Assembly: GCA_017302835.1 (NCBI GenBank)
Contig: JAFLCC010000001.1
Coordinates: forward strand, 124,001-188,000
Direction: 5' to 3'
Length of the DNA: 64,000 nt
Source of the DNA: Deltaproteobacteria bacterium
GTDB taxonomy: Bacteria; Bdellovibrionota; Bdellovibrionia; Bdellovibrionales; Bdellovibrionaceae
How positions within the stretch are numbered: the first letter of the stretch is position 1; every line of letters begins with the position of its first letter. Positions 55,159-64,000 of the stretch are shown here, piece by piece. The notes beneath the pieces are model-generated. The model was not told the DNA's origin and ran no database searches. It saw only the letters and a program-made list of their open reading frames with translations. A program made the translations under genes and the position numbers.

Positions 55159-55986
55159 TTGGTAAAAACGGCGATAGAAAAATTAACTGAAACTGTTGGT
55201 TATATTCGAAGCCAATCTCCTGTAAAACCAAAAATAGGAATTATTCTTGGCTCTGGACTTGGTGCTTTTGTCGACCAGGTCCAAGTAAGCACAAAAATTC
55301 GCTACGATGATATTCCTCATTTTATGCCCCCAACAGTAGATGGGCATCAAGGTAATTTAATTCTTGGTCATGTGGGCATCAATCCTGTGGCAATTCTTCA
55401 GGGGAGAAATCATTATTACGAAGGTCACAGCATGGAAACCGTTGTTTTCCCAACTAGAACTTTAGCTATTTTAGGAATAGAATATTTAATTTTGACTAAT
55501 TCTGCTGGTGGTTTCGGCGAAACCATGCAACCGGGTGATTTCATGTTGATAGAAGATCATATTAATTTAATGGGAAATAACCCATTGATGGGTCCAAACA
55601 TCAAAGAACTGGGACCTCGATTTCCTGATATGACTGAAGCCTATGATAAAAAATTGTTAGAACAAATGGAAAAAATTCTCCAACAACAATCTACAAAATA
55701 TCATAAAGGCATTTATTGTGCAGTCAGCGGCCCTACCTATGAAACCCCAGCAGAGGTAAGATATTTAAAGCAAATCGGGGGTAAAGCTGTTGGCATGTCA
55801 ACCGTTCCAGAAGTCATTGCCGCCAATCACCTTGGCTTAAGAGTCGCAGCACTAAGCTGCATCACCAATTTGGCTGCTGGCCTGTCGAGGCAAAAACTCT
55901 CTCACCAAGAAGTCACCGACACAGCAAAAAAAGTAGAACAAAAATTCACTCACTTTATGAAAGAATTTGTCGAAAATATAGCTTAG
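55159..55986 (+). CDS. punA: Purine-nucleoside phosphorylase, class II
   Basis: IGIILGSGLGAFVDQV at the N-terminus, GHQGNLILG, GRNHYYEGHSMETVVFPTR and the LTNSAGGF active-site loop are the PNP/MTAP family. The class II (trimeric) length is about 275 residues. I chose TTG 55159 because GGGAG precedes it by five bases; TTG 55147 is in frame too. It is last in the deo group. Confidence 0.92.
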   Translation: MVKTAIEKLTETVGYIRSQSPVKPKIGIILGSGLGAFVDQVQVSTKIRYDDIPHFMPPTVDGHQGNLILGHVGINPVAILQGRNHYYEGHSMETVVFPTRTLAILGIEYLILTNSAGGFGETMQPGDFMLIEDHINLMGNNPLMGPNIKELGPRFPDMTEAYDKKLLEQMEKILQQQSTKYHKGIYCAVSGPTYETPAEVRYLKQIGGKAVGMSTVPEVIAANHLGLRVAALSCITNLAAGLSRQKLSHQEVTDTAKKVEQKFTHFMKEFVENIA

Positions 55987-56065
55987 GTTATAATGACTTT
56001 TGAATAAAACCTCTTTAACTCTTCCTCCGAAAATTTCATCCAAGTCTTATATGTTTTTCTGTAAA

Positions 56066-56557
56066 TTAATTTTCGGTTTCGCAGAGCCATTTCTTGGTTG
56101 GCACAAAAGTATCAATATGTAAAAATAAAATATTGCCTTCCATGTCTAGAAAGTAGGTGGCTTCTTCCGTACTTAAATCCCAACTTTGAACCACGACCTT
56201 GTAACCAAGTGAAACGTTAGTTTGAGATTCAAATTTATAGGCAGAGACTCTCATGGGATTAGACTGACCTTGTATAACTAAAGATGTATTCATTTCTTTC
56301 ATATAGGCATTAATGGCCTTTTGTTCTGCTATTGTTAAACTTAAAATATTATTCACTGAGATTTGATATTTTTCTTTCAGGGTATAAGGTTTTCCTGAAT
56401 TTATTTTCCTGACATTTTCTTGACAAGAAATAAGTCCTTGAAAGGCTTTTTCTTCAGAACTGGCATGACCGGATGTTTCAATAGAAACTATGTAAAACAA
56501 CAAAGACCCGGTCGTAAAAAAATAGAATAACTTTTTTAAAAAAATAGAACTAATCAT
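56066..56557 (-). CDS. Hypothetical exported protein
   Basis: 163 residues with an N-terminal hydrophobic segment that could be a signal peptide or anchor (LFYFFTTGSLLFYIVSIETSGHASS). Two cysteines (SCQEN and WLCETE) bracket the domain. No family recognised. The 294 bases upstream, to the subtilase gene, contain only AT-rich sequence without evident genes. Confidence 0.6.
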   Translation of the reverse strand: MISSIFLKKLFYFFTTGSLLFYIVSIETSGHASSEEKAFQGLISCQENVRKINSGKPYTLKEKYQISVNNILSLTIAEQKAINAYMKEMNTSLVIQGQSNPMRVSAYKFESQTNVSLGYKVVVQSWDLSTEEATYFLDMEGNILFLHIDTFVPTKKWLCETEN

Positions 56558-56851
56558 TTTACGATTCCCCTAAAAAATCTCGAAACAATTAAGAAATTTT
56601 TCCCTGTCAATTTGGAGCCCACCCCTGTAATAATTTCTAAAAAAAATTCCTATCTACATTTAAGTGGAAGTATACAGGCCCCAAATTTTCAATTCCTTTA
56701 ACCAGCAATAACAGTGCCTATTTTAAAGACTTGGACCTTCAGCTAGATTTTTATTTTTAGACTCCCTAAATAAGGAAATGACTCCGATCTGTTTACCCGG
56801 AAGGACTTTCAGTTAGTCACATCATTGAAAGACCACCTAATGGGAGATTAC

Positions 56852-58129
56852 ATGGAAGTAAAAAAAATCATCGGGGTTCTTTCGTTTTCGCTATTTCTTA
56901 TCTCTTGCGCAAACGAAACTGGCAAAACGCCAAAGAGTGTTTTTGAAAAAAAGAACTCTCAATCAAGCTCTACTGACAATTCTAGTTGTCAGTCAGAAAT
57001 GCTAGAAAATAAATATGTGGTTTTGTGGGAAGATGGAAGTTTTACCTACGAACAAGGCTCTGATGAAGATACCTTTAGAGAAGGTTTTGTTAAAAACAAT
57101 TTACCTCGCATTAAAAAAGTTTTTTATGACAAAAAAATGAAGTTTCTGAATGATTCCGAAGTTTCCTCAGTAAAGGTTCATTCGGAAACCTCAACGGCGC
57201 AAGCTACAAGCGCTCCAGAGCAACTATGGGGACAGCGAATGATTAAGGCCGATGAGGCTTGGAATCAAAATTTTTATGGTGATGGTGTTTTAGTGGGTGT
57301 TGTTGATTCCTATGTGGACATATCTCATTCCCAATTAAAAAGTCAAATTTACACTAATGAATTAGAAATTCCAGATAATGGTATCGATGATGACAAAAAT
57401 GGATTTATTGATGATTACCGCGGGATGAGTTTTACCGGTGAAGAAAAATACACCATCAGCAATCCTCACGGTACCCATGTCAGTGGGATTATTGCCTCTA
57501 ATCATGATGGTTTGATGAAGGGAATCGCTCCTCATGCTAAAATTATTCCTGCACCTTTTATTACCAACAATGGCTCCGGCTCCCTTGGTGATGCCATCAG
57601 GGCGATGAATTATGTTGTGGATAGAGGTGCCAAAATAATCAATGCTAGCTGGGGGGACAGCTCTTGTGCTAAATCTTTGAAAGAAGCATTTCAAGCTATT
57701 TCTAATCAAGGAGTTTTAATTGTCGTCGCTGCAGGAAATAGTGGAAATGATTTGGACTATTCTCCTTCTTTCCCTGCCTCTTTTAGTTTTCCAGGGCAAA
57801 TCACCGTGGGGGCTTCGAACGAAAATGATTATATGTCTTCCTTTTCCAATAGCAGTTTTAACTTAGTGCATTTGGCCGCGCCTGGAGATTTAATTTTTAG
57901 CACCACCCCATCAGAAAAGTATGATTATTTAAAAGGAACGAGCATGGCGACACCTTTTGTTTCAGGTGCCGCGGCTGTTCTTTGGGGAGCTTTTCCAAAG
58001 GCCTCTTCTGTACAAATCAAGGAAGCGCTGGTCCAATCTGTAGAAGTAACTCCAAATCATGAGTTTAGAGTGGTATCAAAAGGCAGATTAAACCTATCTA
58101 AAGCCATTAGCTTTATGAAGCGGTTTTAA
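56852..58129 (+). CDS. Subtilisin-like serine protease lipoprotein (S8)
   Basis: A signal peptide with LISC lipobox (Cys20) begins the protein. The catalytic triad is visible: Asp in VGVVDSYVDISH, His in NPHGTHVSGIIAS and Ser in KGTSMATPFVSGAA, with the oxyanion Asn in AAGNSG. A pro-region lies before the catalytic domain. ATG 56852 has GGGAG just upstream, so the ATG at 56825 is less likely. It probably acts outside the cytoplasmic membrane. Followed at 33 bases by the DUF1456 gene. Confidence 0.9.
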   Translation: MEVKKIIGVLSFSLFLISCANETGKTPKSVFEKKNSQSSSTDNSSCQSEMLENKYVVLWEDGSFTYEQGSDEDTFREGFVKNNLPRIKKVFYDKKMKFLNDSEVSSVKVHSETSTAQATSAPEQLWGQRMIKADEAWNQNFYGDGVLVGVVDSYVDISHSQLKSQIYTNELEIPDNGIDDDKNGFIDDYRGMSFTGEEKYTISNPHGTHVSGIIASNHDGLMKGIAPHAKIIPAPFITNNGSGSLGDAIRAMNYVVDRGAKIINASWGDSSCAKSLKEAFQAISNQGVLIVVAAGNSGNDLDYSPSFPASFSFPGQITVGASNENDYMSSFSNSSFNLVHLAAPGDLIFSTTPSEKYDYLKGTSMATPFVSGAAAVLWGAFPKASSVQIKEALVQSVEVTPNHEFRVVSKGRLNLSKAISFMKRF

Positions 58130-58162
58130 TCTTTAATCTGAATTAAGGAAACCGAGGCCACC

Positions 58163-58651
58163 TTGTTAAACAATGATATCCTGCGAAGTGTTCGAAATAT
58201 TTTAGACATAAGAGATCCTAAAATTATTGAAATCGCAAAACTAACAAATTACGATGTTAGCCTTGACGACGTCGTTTCATTTTTAAAAAAGGAAGAGGAT
58301 CCTGGTTTTAAAAAATGTGATGATATTTTTATGTCTCATTTTTTGGATGGACTCATTATTTATAAACGAGGAAAAAAGGAACCGCAGGCTCTCTCCCCCA
58401 CTCCGGCGCCCCCTGTCAGTCATGTTATTACGAATAATTTAGTTCTTAAAAAATTACGAGTCGCCTTTGAGCTTAAAGAAGAAGATATTCTTTCTTTGCT
58501 TGAAAATGCAGGGTTTAAGGCTTCAAAGCCCGAAATCAGCGCTATTTTCAGAAATGAACAGCATCGAAACTTTCGACCCAGTGGAGATCAATTTCTAAGA
58601 AACTTTCTTAAGGGTTTAACGCACAAAATTCGTGGTATAAAAAAAAGCTAA
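58163..58651 (+). CDS. DUF1456 (YehS-like) protein
   Basis: 162 residues built from two related blocks: NNDILRSVRNILDIRDPKIIEIAKLTNY and NNLVLKKLRVAFELKEEDILSLLENAGF, with DDIFMSHFLDGLIIYKRG and GDQFLRNFLKGLTHKIRG. This is the duplicated DUF1456 arrangement of E. coli YehS. Function unknown. Start is TTG with GAGG upstream. It precedes the repeat fragment and asnS. Confidence 0.8.
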   Translation: MLNNDILRSVRNILDIRDPKIIEIAKLTNYDVSLDDVVSFLKKEEDPGFKKCDDIFMSHFLDGLIIYKRGKKEPQALSPTPAPPVSHVITNNLVLKKLRVAFELKEEDILSLLENAGFKASKPEISAIFRNEQHRNFRPSGDQFLRNFLKGLTHKIRGIKKS

Positions 58652-58698
58652 ACTTTTCACAATATATTTAATAGAGTTACACGTTCTTCATTTAATGA

Positions 58699-58757
58699 GT
58701 CTGTCCCCAAAAGGTCAGATACAAGGCGTGATTCCGTTAAAAAATTCGTGGAGGCTT
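58699..58757. repeat. Half copy of the palindromic element, supplying the asnS ribosome site
   Basis: The left arm of the element at 2545-2667 reappears, with an exact run of about 35 bases from TGTCCCC through GATTCCGT and near-identity to the end. The right arm is missing. GGAGG at 58750-58754, within the repeat, is five bases ahead of the asnS GTG start. Confidence 0.85.
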
Positions 58758-58759
58758 AA

Positions 58760-60049
58760 GTGCGCTACTATATTATTGAATTAAAAAATTATGTTGGGCA
58801 AAAAATTGAGCTCAAAGGTTGGGCTTATCAAACCAGATCCTCTGGCAAAGTGAAATTTATGGAATTGCGCGATGGAACGGGAATTGTTCCTTGCGTGTTC
58901 TTTAAAGGTGAATGCGATGATCAAGCACTTGAGCTCTTTGATAAAATAACTCAAGAAACCACGGTAAAATTAATTGGCACCGTCAGAAAGCATCCAAAAC
59001 ATGAAAATGTTTATGAAATGGGTGCTCAATCCATTGAGATTTTGGCTCCTTCTGAAAATTATCCCATTTCTCCAAAAGACCATGGGACAGATTTTCTTAT
59101 GGAAAATCGTCATCTTTGGCTTCGTTCTAAAAGACAACATGCAATCATGAGGCTCCGGCATGAAATCATTTATGCCATAAGAGATTTTTTTGATGGCCGC
59201 GGCTTTACTTTAACTGACGCACCTATTTTCACTCCAAGTGCTTGTGAAGGAACAACTAATCTTTTTGAAACCAAATACTTTGATGAAAAAATGTATTTAT
59301 CTCAATCGGGTCAATTGTATATGGAGGCTACGGCCGCAGCTTTTGGTAAGGTTTATTGCTTTGGTCCAACTTTTCGAGCCGAAAAATCAAAAACACGCAG
59401 GCATTTGATTGAATTTTGGATGGTTGAACCAGAAGTTGCCTTTAATGACATGTACGATAATATGGAGTTGGCTGAACAATTCATAGAGTACATTGTTCAG
59501 CGTGTGCTTAAAAATCGCCCTGATGAGTTCAAGATTTTAGAAAGAAACACCGCCAAACTTGAAGTGATCAAAGGATCTTTCCCACGCCTTCACTACAAAG
59601 AAGCCGCAGACCTGGTAAAAAAAGAAAATCCAGAATTTAATGTCGGTGATGATTTCGGAGCCACCGATGAAACGATCATTTCTTCCAAATTTGAAAAACC
59701 TGTTTTTGTTCACCATTACCCTCAAGCCATCAAAGCCTTTTATATGAAGGAAGACCCCAAAGAACCAGGATATGCCATGGGTTGTGATCTACTCGCTACG
59801 GAGGGCTATGGCGAAATTATCGGTGGTGGTCAGCGTGAAGAAAGTATTGAAAAATTATTAACTAAAATTAAGGAACATAAATTAGACGAAAAAGATTTCC
59901 AATGGTACTTAGATTTAAGACGCTATGGTTCCTTCCCTCATAGTGGCTTTGGTCTTGGTGTTGAGAGGGCTGTCGCATGGATTTGCGGGCTGCCTCATGT
60001 GCGGGAAACCATCCCCTTTCCAAGGCTGTATGGTCGAAGTTACCCTTAA
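58760..60049 (+). CDS. asnS: Asparaginyl-tRNA synthetase
   Basis: 429 residues. An OB-fold anticodon-binding domain (about 1-100) is followed by class II motifs: [43 protein letters not shown] (motif 2) and [27 protein letters not shown] (motif 3). That last block and [11 protein letters not shown] are AsnRS. The start is GTG and the Shine-Dalgarno sequence lies inside the repeat fragment. It is a bit shorter than E. coli AsnRS (466). Confidence 0.95.
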   Translation: MRYYIIELKNYVGQKIELKGWAYQTRSSGKVKFMELRDGTGIVPCVFFKGECDDQALELFDKITQETTVKLIGTVRKHPKHENVYEMGAQSIEILAPSENYPISPKDHGTDFLMENRHLWLRSKRQHAIMRLRHEIIYAIRDFFDGRGFTLTDAPIFTPSACEGTTNLFETKYFDEKMYLSQSGQLYMEATAAAFGKVYCFGPTFRAEKSKTRRHLIEFWMVEPEVAFNDMYDNMELAEQFIEYIVQRVLKNRPDEFKILERNTAKLEVIKGSFPRLHYKEAADLVKKENPEFNVGDDFGATDETIISSKFEKPVFVHHYPQAIKAFYMKEDPKEPGYAMGCDLLATEGYGEIIGGGQREESIEKLLTKIKEHKLDEKDFQWYLDLRRYGSFPHSGFGLGVERAVAWICGLPHVRETIPFPRLYGRSYP

Positions 60050-60142
60050 AAAATTGTATTTTTGATTTACGTTTTTAGATTATGTATTTTTAAAATGATG
60101 CAAATTATACTAATTATACTTTAACTCTATTTAGGAGAACTG

Positions 60143-61705
60143 ATGGAAACAGAAAATTTAAACATTCAAAAGCTTCAAGAACTTGAAAGACGAAATGAAG
60201 AAGCTATGCGTGGCGGTGGAGAAGCTCGAGTCTCTAAACATAAACAAGGTGGACGCCTCACTGCCAGAGAACGCTTGGATGTTTTGCTAGATCCTGGAAG
60301 TTTTGTAGAAACGGATCGATTCGTCACGCACCGGTGTACTAATTTTGGCATGGAAAAAAATGTAGTAATGGGTGATGGAATCATCACTGGTTATGGGCGC
60401 GTCAATGGAAAATTAGTTTATGTTTCTAGCCAGGATTTCACGGTTATTGGTGGTTCCATGTCGCGAACTCAATCAAATAAAATTTGTAAGGTTATGGATT
60501 TGGCGGCTAAAAATGGTGCTCCTTTTATTTCCATCAATGACTCTGGAGGAGCACGAATTCAAGAAGGTATCGAATCCCTTGGGGGTTATGCGGATATTTT
60601 TACTCGAAACGTGACTTCCAGCGGAGTGATTCCTCAGATTACGGCCATCATGGGCCCTTGTGCGGGTGGAGCGGTTTATTCACCCAGTATTACGGATTTT
60701 GTCTTTATGGTTCAAGATTCAAGTTACATGTTTGTCACTGGTCCCGACGTTATTAAAACAGTCACTCATGAAGATGTGACCAAAGAGGATTTGGGCGGAG
60801 CAACGACACATTCGCAAAAATCGGGAGTGGCCCATTTCGCTGTAGAAAATGATAAAAATTGTTTGTTAATGATTCGTGAATTGCTTAATTTTTTGCCTGC
60901 TAATAATCTAGACGATGCGCCCATTTTACCTTCGGCGGATCGGCCTGATCGCATTGTTGAAAAACTAAATACTTTGATTCCCGATAACCCTAAAAAACCC
61001 TATAACATGATTCAGGTAATTACAGAGTGTGCTGACGAAGGTTATTTTTTAGAAGTTCATAAAAATTTTGCACAAAATATTGTTGTTGGTTTTTCTCGAT
61101 TTAATGGCCGTCCCGTAGGGATTGTTGCGAATCAACCTCAAGTACTTGCTGGTTGTTTAAATATTGAAGCTTCAAGAAAGGCCGCTCGTTTCATTCGCTT
61201 CTGCGATGCTTTTAATATACCAATTGTGAGCTTTGTTGATGTTCCTGGGTTTTTGCCCGGTCGAGATCAGGAATGGAATGGGATCATCACTCATGGAGCG
61301 AAATTGCTTTATGCCTACGCTGAAGCTACTGTTCCCAAAATCACTGTGATCACCAGGAAAGCCTATGGTGGAGCTTACATCGTTATGGGGTCAAAGCTTT
61401 TAAGGTCCGATGTGAATCTGGCTTATCCTTCTGCTGAAATTGCTGTGATGGGTGCCGAGGGCGCTGTGAGTATTATTTCTCGTGCAGAGATTGAAAAGGC
61501 CAAAGATCCTGTTGCTGAAAAAGCTCGTTTGATTGAAGAATATGAAAAGAAATTTTCAAATCCCTATATCAGCGCTGAACTGGGATATACAGATGAAATC
61601 ATCGAGCCTGCAATGACTCGAAAAAGAATCATCGATTCGTTAGAGATGTTGAAAAACAAAAAAGAAGTCAATCCCCCCAAAAAACATGGAAATATTCCTC
61701 TTTAA
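60143..61705 (+). CDS. Acyl-CoA carboxylase, carboxyltransferase (beta) subunit
   Basis: 520 residues with both carboxyltransferase lobes. [46 protein letters not shown], and the C-terminal [16 protein letters not shown] match PccB-type subunits of propionyl-CoA, acetyl-CoA or methylcrotonyl-CoA carboxylases. The substrate cannot be fixed from sequence; the order with biotin carboxylase and BCCP fits a propionyl-CoA type. TAGGAG precedes the ATG. Confidence 0.92.
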   Translation: METENLNIQKLQELERRNEEAMRGGGEARVSKHKQGGRLTARERLDVLLDPGSFVETDRFVTHRCTNFGMEKNVVMGDGIITGYGRVNGKLVYVSSQDFTVIGGSMSRTQSNKICKVMDLAAKNGAPFISINDSGGARIQEGIESLGGYADIFTRNVTSSGVIPQITAIMGPCAGGAVYSPSITDFVFMVQDSSYMFVTGPDVIKTVTHEDVTKEDLGGATTHSQKSGVAHFAVENDKNCLLMIRELLNFLPANNLDDAPILPSADRPDRIVEKLNTLIPDNPKKPYNMIQVITECADEGYFLEVHKNFAQNIVVGFSRFNGRPVGIVANQPQVLAGCLNIEASRKAARFIRFCDAFNIPIVSFVDVPGFLPGRDQEWNGIITHGAKLLYAYAEATVPKITVITRKAYGGAYIVMGSKLLRSDVNLAYPSAEIAVMGAEGAVSIISRAEIEKAKDPVAEKARLIEEYEKKFSNPYISAELGYTDEIIEPAMTRKRIIDSLEMLKNKKEVNPPKKHGNIPL

Positions 61706-61741
61706 AAACAGATTAACTTCACTTGAAGGAAAAAGTAAAAA

Positions 61742-63259
61742 ATGAAAAATAATAAGCTCCCTTTTAAGAAAATTTTAATCGCAAATCGCGGAGAAATTGC
61801 CATCCGAATCACACGAGCTTGTCGCGAGCTTGGCATTTCTGCAGTCGCAGTATTTAGTGATGCGGACAGAGACAGTCTTCATGTTTTTTTGGCCGATCAG
61901 GCTTACAATATAGGACCAGCACCATCTAAAGAGTCCTATCTGAATATTCCTAAAATTATCAGTGTGGCCAAGGAGGCTGGCGTTGATGCCATTCACCCTG
62001 GCTATGGTTTTCTCTCTGAAAACACCCATTTTGCTCGAGCTTGTAAAGAAGCCGGGATCGTTTTTATCGGCCCAACATCAGAAAATATCGAAGCCATGGG
62101 CGATAAACTTTCCGCAAAGGCCTTAATGAAAAAAGCCAAGGTGCCCACCGTACCTGGAAGCGATGGCGGAGTTGAAACCTTAGAGCAGGCTAAGCTGATA
62201 GCTGCAGAGATTGGTTTTCCTGTTATTATAAAAGCTTCTGCGGGGGGTGGTGGAAAAGGCATGCGAGTCGTCCGCCAGGAAAGTGAGTTAGAGAGTGGAT
62301 TTCGCGCTTGCAAGTCAGAAGGGCAAAATTATTTTTCTGATCCGACAGTCTATATTGAAAGATTTATTAACGATCCAAAGCATATTGAAATTCAAGTTTT
62401 TGGCGACCAACATGGAAATGTTTGCCACTTATATGAAAGAGAATGTTCTGTCCAACGACGACATCAAAAAATTATTGAGGAAGCTCCGTCTCCCTCTGTT
62501 CCTCCAGAGGTCCGCTTACGAATGGGTGAATCGGCTGTTAGAGCTGCCAAGCAAATTAATTACGAAGGCGCGGGAACTATTGAGTTTATTTTTGATAACT
62601 CAACCAAAGAATTTTTTTTCATGGAAATGAATACTCGTCTTCAAGTGGAACATCCCATTACCGAAGCCATCACCGGGATTGATTTAGTAAAAGAACAAAT
62701 CTTTGTCGCGGCAGGAAGGCCCCTAAGCTTCAAACAAGAAGATGTAAAAATAAAAGGTCATGCTATTGAGGCCAGAATCTGCGCCGAAGATCCCGTAACC
62801 TACAAGCCTTCCCCTGGAATGATTCGCGCCTGTCGACATCCACAAGGGCCATTTATGCGAGTTGATTCCTATGCCTATCCTGGCTACGAAGTTCCAATTT
62901 ACTATGACCCCATGATTGCTAAGCTCATTACCTGGGGTGATTCTAGGGAAGATGCCATTCGTAGAATGCAACGGGCTTTAAGTGAGTTTGTTTTAACTGG
63001 AATTAAAACAAACATCGTGCTTCATAAAACTATTTTAGATCACCCTAAATTTCTAGATGGTAGCTATACCACTCAATTCATCGAAAAAAACTTTGAAGTG
63101 ATCGAACCCCTTTTGTTTAAACAAATTGAAGATCCCATGTTTCTTATCGCCGCAGCCATCACGGCTTACAATGATCGCAAGTCAAAAGATGTTCGACATT
63201 TAAACATAACTTCTAACTGGAAACGAATTGGCAGAAAAATGTCAATGCGATTAGCCTAA
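61742..63259 (+). CDS. accC: Biotin carboxylase subunit
   Basis: 505 residues. KKILIANRGEIAIRITRACRELGI opens the biotin-carboxylase domain. ATP-grasp features are KASAGGGGKGMRVV, RECSVQRRHQKIIEEAPSP and EMNTRLQVEHPITEAITGIDLV. It carboxylates biotin on the BCCP encoded next. Its C-terminal 30 residues run beyond the usual AccC length. Confidence 0.93.
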   Translation: MKNNKLPFKKILIANRGEIAIRITRACRELGISAVAVFSDADRDSLHVFLADQAYNIGPAPSKESYLNIPKIISVAKEAGVDAIHPGYGFLSENTHFARACKEAGIVFIGPTSENIEAMGDKLSAKALMKKAKVPTVPGSDGGVETLEQAKLIAAEIGFPVIIKASAGGGGKGMRVVRQESELESGFRACKSEGQNYFSDPTVYIERFINDPKHIEIQVFGDQHGNVCHLYERECSVQRRHQKIIEEAPSPSVPPEVRLRMGESAVRAAKQINYEGAGTIEFIFDNSTKEFFFMEMNTRLQVEHPITEAITGIDLVKEQIFVAAGRPLSFKQEDVKIKGHAIEARICAEDPVTYKPSPGMIRACRHPQGPFMRVDSYAYPGYEVPIYYDPMIAKLITWGDSREDAIRRMQRALSEFVLTGIKTNIVLHKTILDHPKFLDGSYTTQFIEKNFEVIEPLLFKQIEDPMFLIAAAITAYNDRKSKDVRHLNITSNWKRIGRKMSMRLA

Positions 63260-63276
63260 GAACGCTGAGGTAAAAA

Positions 63277-63807
63277 ATGTATTTTGAAGCAGACCTTAAA
63301 GGACGAAAATATAAACTAGATGTGACAGAGCTTCGACATAGCTGGAAAGTTTCCATACAACCTGAAAAGGGGGAATGGCAACACTATGACGTTTCGAAAA
63401 ATGATTTCAAACAAGCTGAAGAATATATAAGTTTTTTATTTCAAGGGCAGTCCTATTTAGTGGATGTCATTGGCAAAGATACTAAATACACCGTTTTCGC
63501 AAGGAACTCATTTCGAAACATTAAAATTTTTAACGATGAGATGCTTTTGCATGAATCTCTTAAAAAAGGAGGCTCCATTGGTGGCGCTAACGAGCTTCGT
63601 GCCGGAATGCCTGGCAAAGTTATTGAAATTTTTGCCAAACAAGGTGAGATCATCAAAGCGAATAAATCTTTACTCATTATGGAAGCTATGAAAATGGAAA
63701 ATGAAATGCGCTCCGACCGAGATGTAAAGATTAAAGAAGTTTGTGTTAAACAAGGCGACAGTGTCGAAGCTGGCGCCCTCTTGCTAAAATTTGAAGAAAT
63801 TGGATAG
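63277..63807 (+). CDS. Biotin carboxyl carrier protein-like subunit
   Basis: The last 75 residues are the biotinyl domain with MEAMKMENEM, the biotin lysine in AMKME. The first 100 residues are not a known fold to me (YFEADLKGRKYKLDVTELRHSWKV). 176 residues. It starts 17 bases after the biotin carboxylase gene with GAGG upstream, so it likely serves the same enzyme. No AccB-type PA linker. Confidence 0.88.
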   Translation: MYFEADLKGRKYKLDVTELRHSWKVSIQPEKGEWQHYDVSKNDFKQAEEYISFLFQGQSYLVDVIGKDTKYTVFARNSFRNIKIFNDEMLLHESLKKGGSIGGANELRAGMPGKVIEIFAKQGEIIKANKSLLIMEAMKMENEMRSDRDVKIKEVCVKQGDSVEAGALLLKFEEIG

Positions 63808-63863
63808 AGCGCTAAGAAGGACCTTGTTAAGTTTACTAAAAATTCCAGATAAAACTTGCATTT

Positions 63864-64000
63864 TTATTCTTTGCTACTTGGTGAGCCATCAATGCCAGTT
63901 GATTTTCTTTGAACAAATCCCACCAAAATAACTCCAATATAATAAAGAACGACTAAGGGTACGAGCATTATCATCATGCTCATCACATCTGGGGGCGTTA
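63864..64000 (-). CDS. tatC: Sec-independent translocase TatC, C-terminal end (5' end outside window)
   Basis: The minus-strand frame open at the right edge encodes 44 residues: TPPDV, then a hydrophobic segment (MLVPLVVLYYIGVILVGF) and a polar tail ending SSKE. The TPPDV...xPxxxLYxIGxxL arrangement is the conserved final segment of TatC, the receptor of the twin-arginine export system. It is too short to be called by length. Convergent with the BCCP gene. Confidence 0.8.
   Translation of the reverse strand, partial: TPPDVMSMMIMLVPLVVLYYIGVILVGFVQRKSTGIDGSPSSKE

Noticed and set aside
56558-56851. The 294-base intergenic region before the subtilase
   Set aside because: I looked for tRNA, hairpin-plus-T-tract and small ORFs and saw no convincing feature; it is AT-rich spacer, with a probable promoter that I cannot place.
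60175-60387. Minus-strand frames opposite the carboxylase genes
   Set aside because: They are shadow frames on confident genes, without ribosome sites or family matches.

Overview
The window is a stretch of an AT-rich Gram-negative chromosome. It has outer-membrane biogenesis genes (lolA, rseP, an Mla/MCE lipid transporter), type IV pilus-type genes (pilT), a TatC tail and many signal-peptide or lipoprotein genes. The mixture of genes (nucleoside salvage, PHB depolymerase-like esterase, secreted subtilase, TPR/RodZ-like proteins) suggests the Bdellovibrionota (Bdellovibrio-like bacteria). That assignment is inference from gene content; the window contains no rRNA gene to confirm it.

Layout. 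1-861 is the 3' end of priA. 936-4955 holds a secreted protein, a zinc-ribbon/CFI-box protein, a long palindromic repeat, and an FAD protein overlapping a PHB-depolymerase-like esterase. 4956-5212 is a structured leader. 5213-12641 is the core operon rpsB-tsf-pyrH-frr-uppS-cdsA-rseP-tsaB. 12651-16028 has a MinD-like ATPase, a J-domain-like/HTH protein, an RluD-type pseudouridine synthase and pgeF (possibly frameshifted). 16045-18196 holds three hypothetical envelope genes on the minus strand. 18376-21858 has a GH15 glucoamylase, then HPr and enzyme I. tRNA-Phe follows. 22066-25668 (minus) combines reverse transsulfuration (CBS and cystathionine lyase-type genes) with two orphan TadB/TadC-like genes. 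A 24-codon Lys/Ala peptide gene with its own terminator lies at 25821-25895.

26611-30516 (minus) is an MCE lipid-transport locus with two ATPases and two permeases. 30608-33232 is sucC-sucD-ndk, followed by an RlmD-type methyltransferase. 34455-38913 is a TPR lipoprotein, a RodZ-like protein, a GT39-type glycosyltransferase and a degenerate PHP protein. 38967-42115 has a DEDDh exonuclease, a DUF2203 protein, a pilin-like membrane protein and a TPR protein. 42168-50862 (minus) is rng-rplU-rpmA-obgE-nadD/rsfS-rlmH, then comF, lolA, rimO and a protein resembling tandem microcompartment-shell domains. 51002-52075 is pilT. 53083-55986 is deoC-deoA-punA. 56852-60049 has a subtilase lipoprotein, a YehS-like protein and asnS. 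60143-63807 is a three-gene biotin-dependent acyl-CoA carboxylase, and the window closes on the 3' end of tatC (minus).

The most unusual points are these. (i) The two MCE-transporter ATPases carry complementary degenerations, as in asymmetric heterodimeric ABC proteins. (ii) A BMC-like tandem protein is translationally coupled to rimO and lolA. (iii) A palindromic element has a half-copy that supplies the Shine-Dalgarno sequence of asnS. (iv) nadD is fused to rsfS, and RseP appears to have three PDZ domains. (v) Lys/Ala-rich tails occur on S2 and L21, and a free 24-residue Lys/Ala peptide has its own transcription unit. (vi) Several promoters place the start codon where transcription should begin. 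No CRISPR array, prophage or transposase gene was seen.
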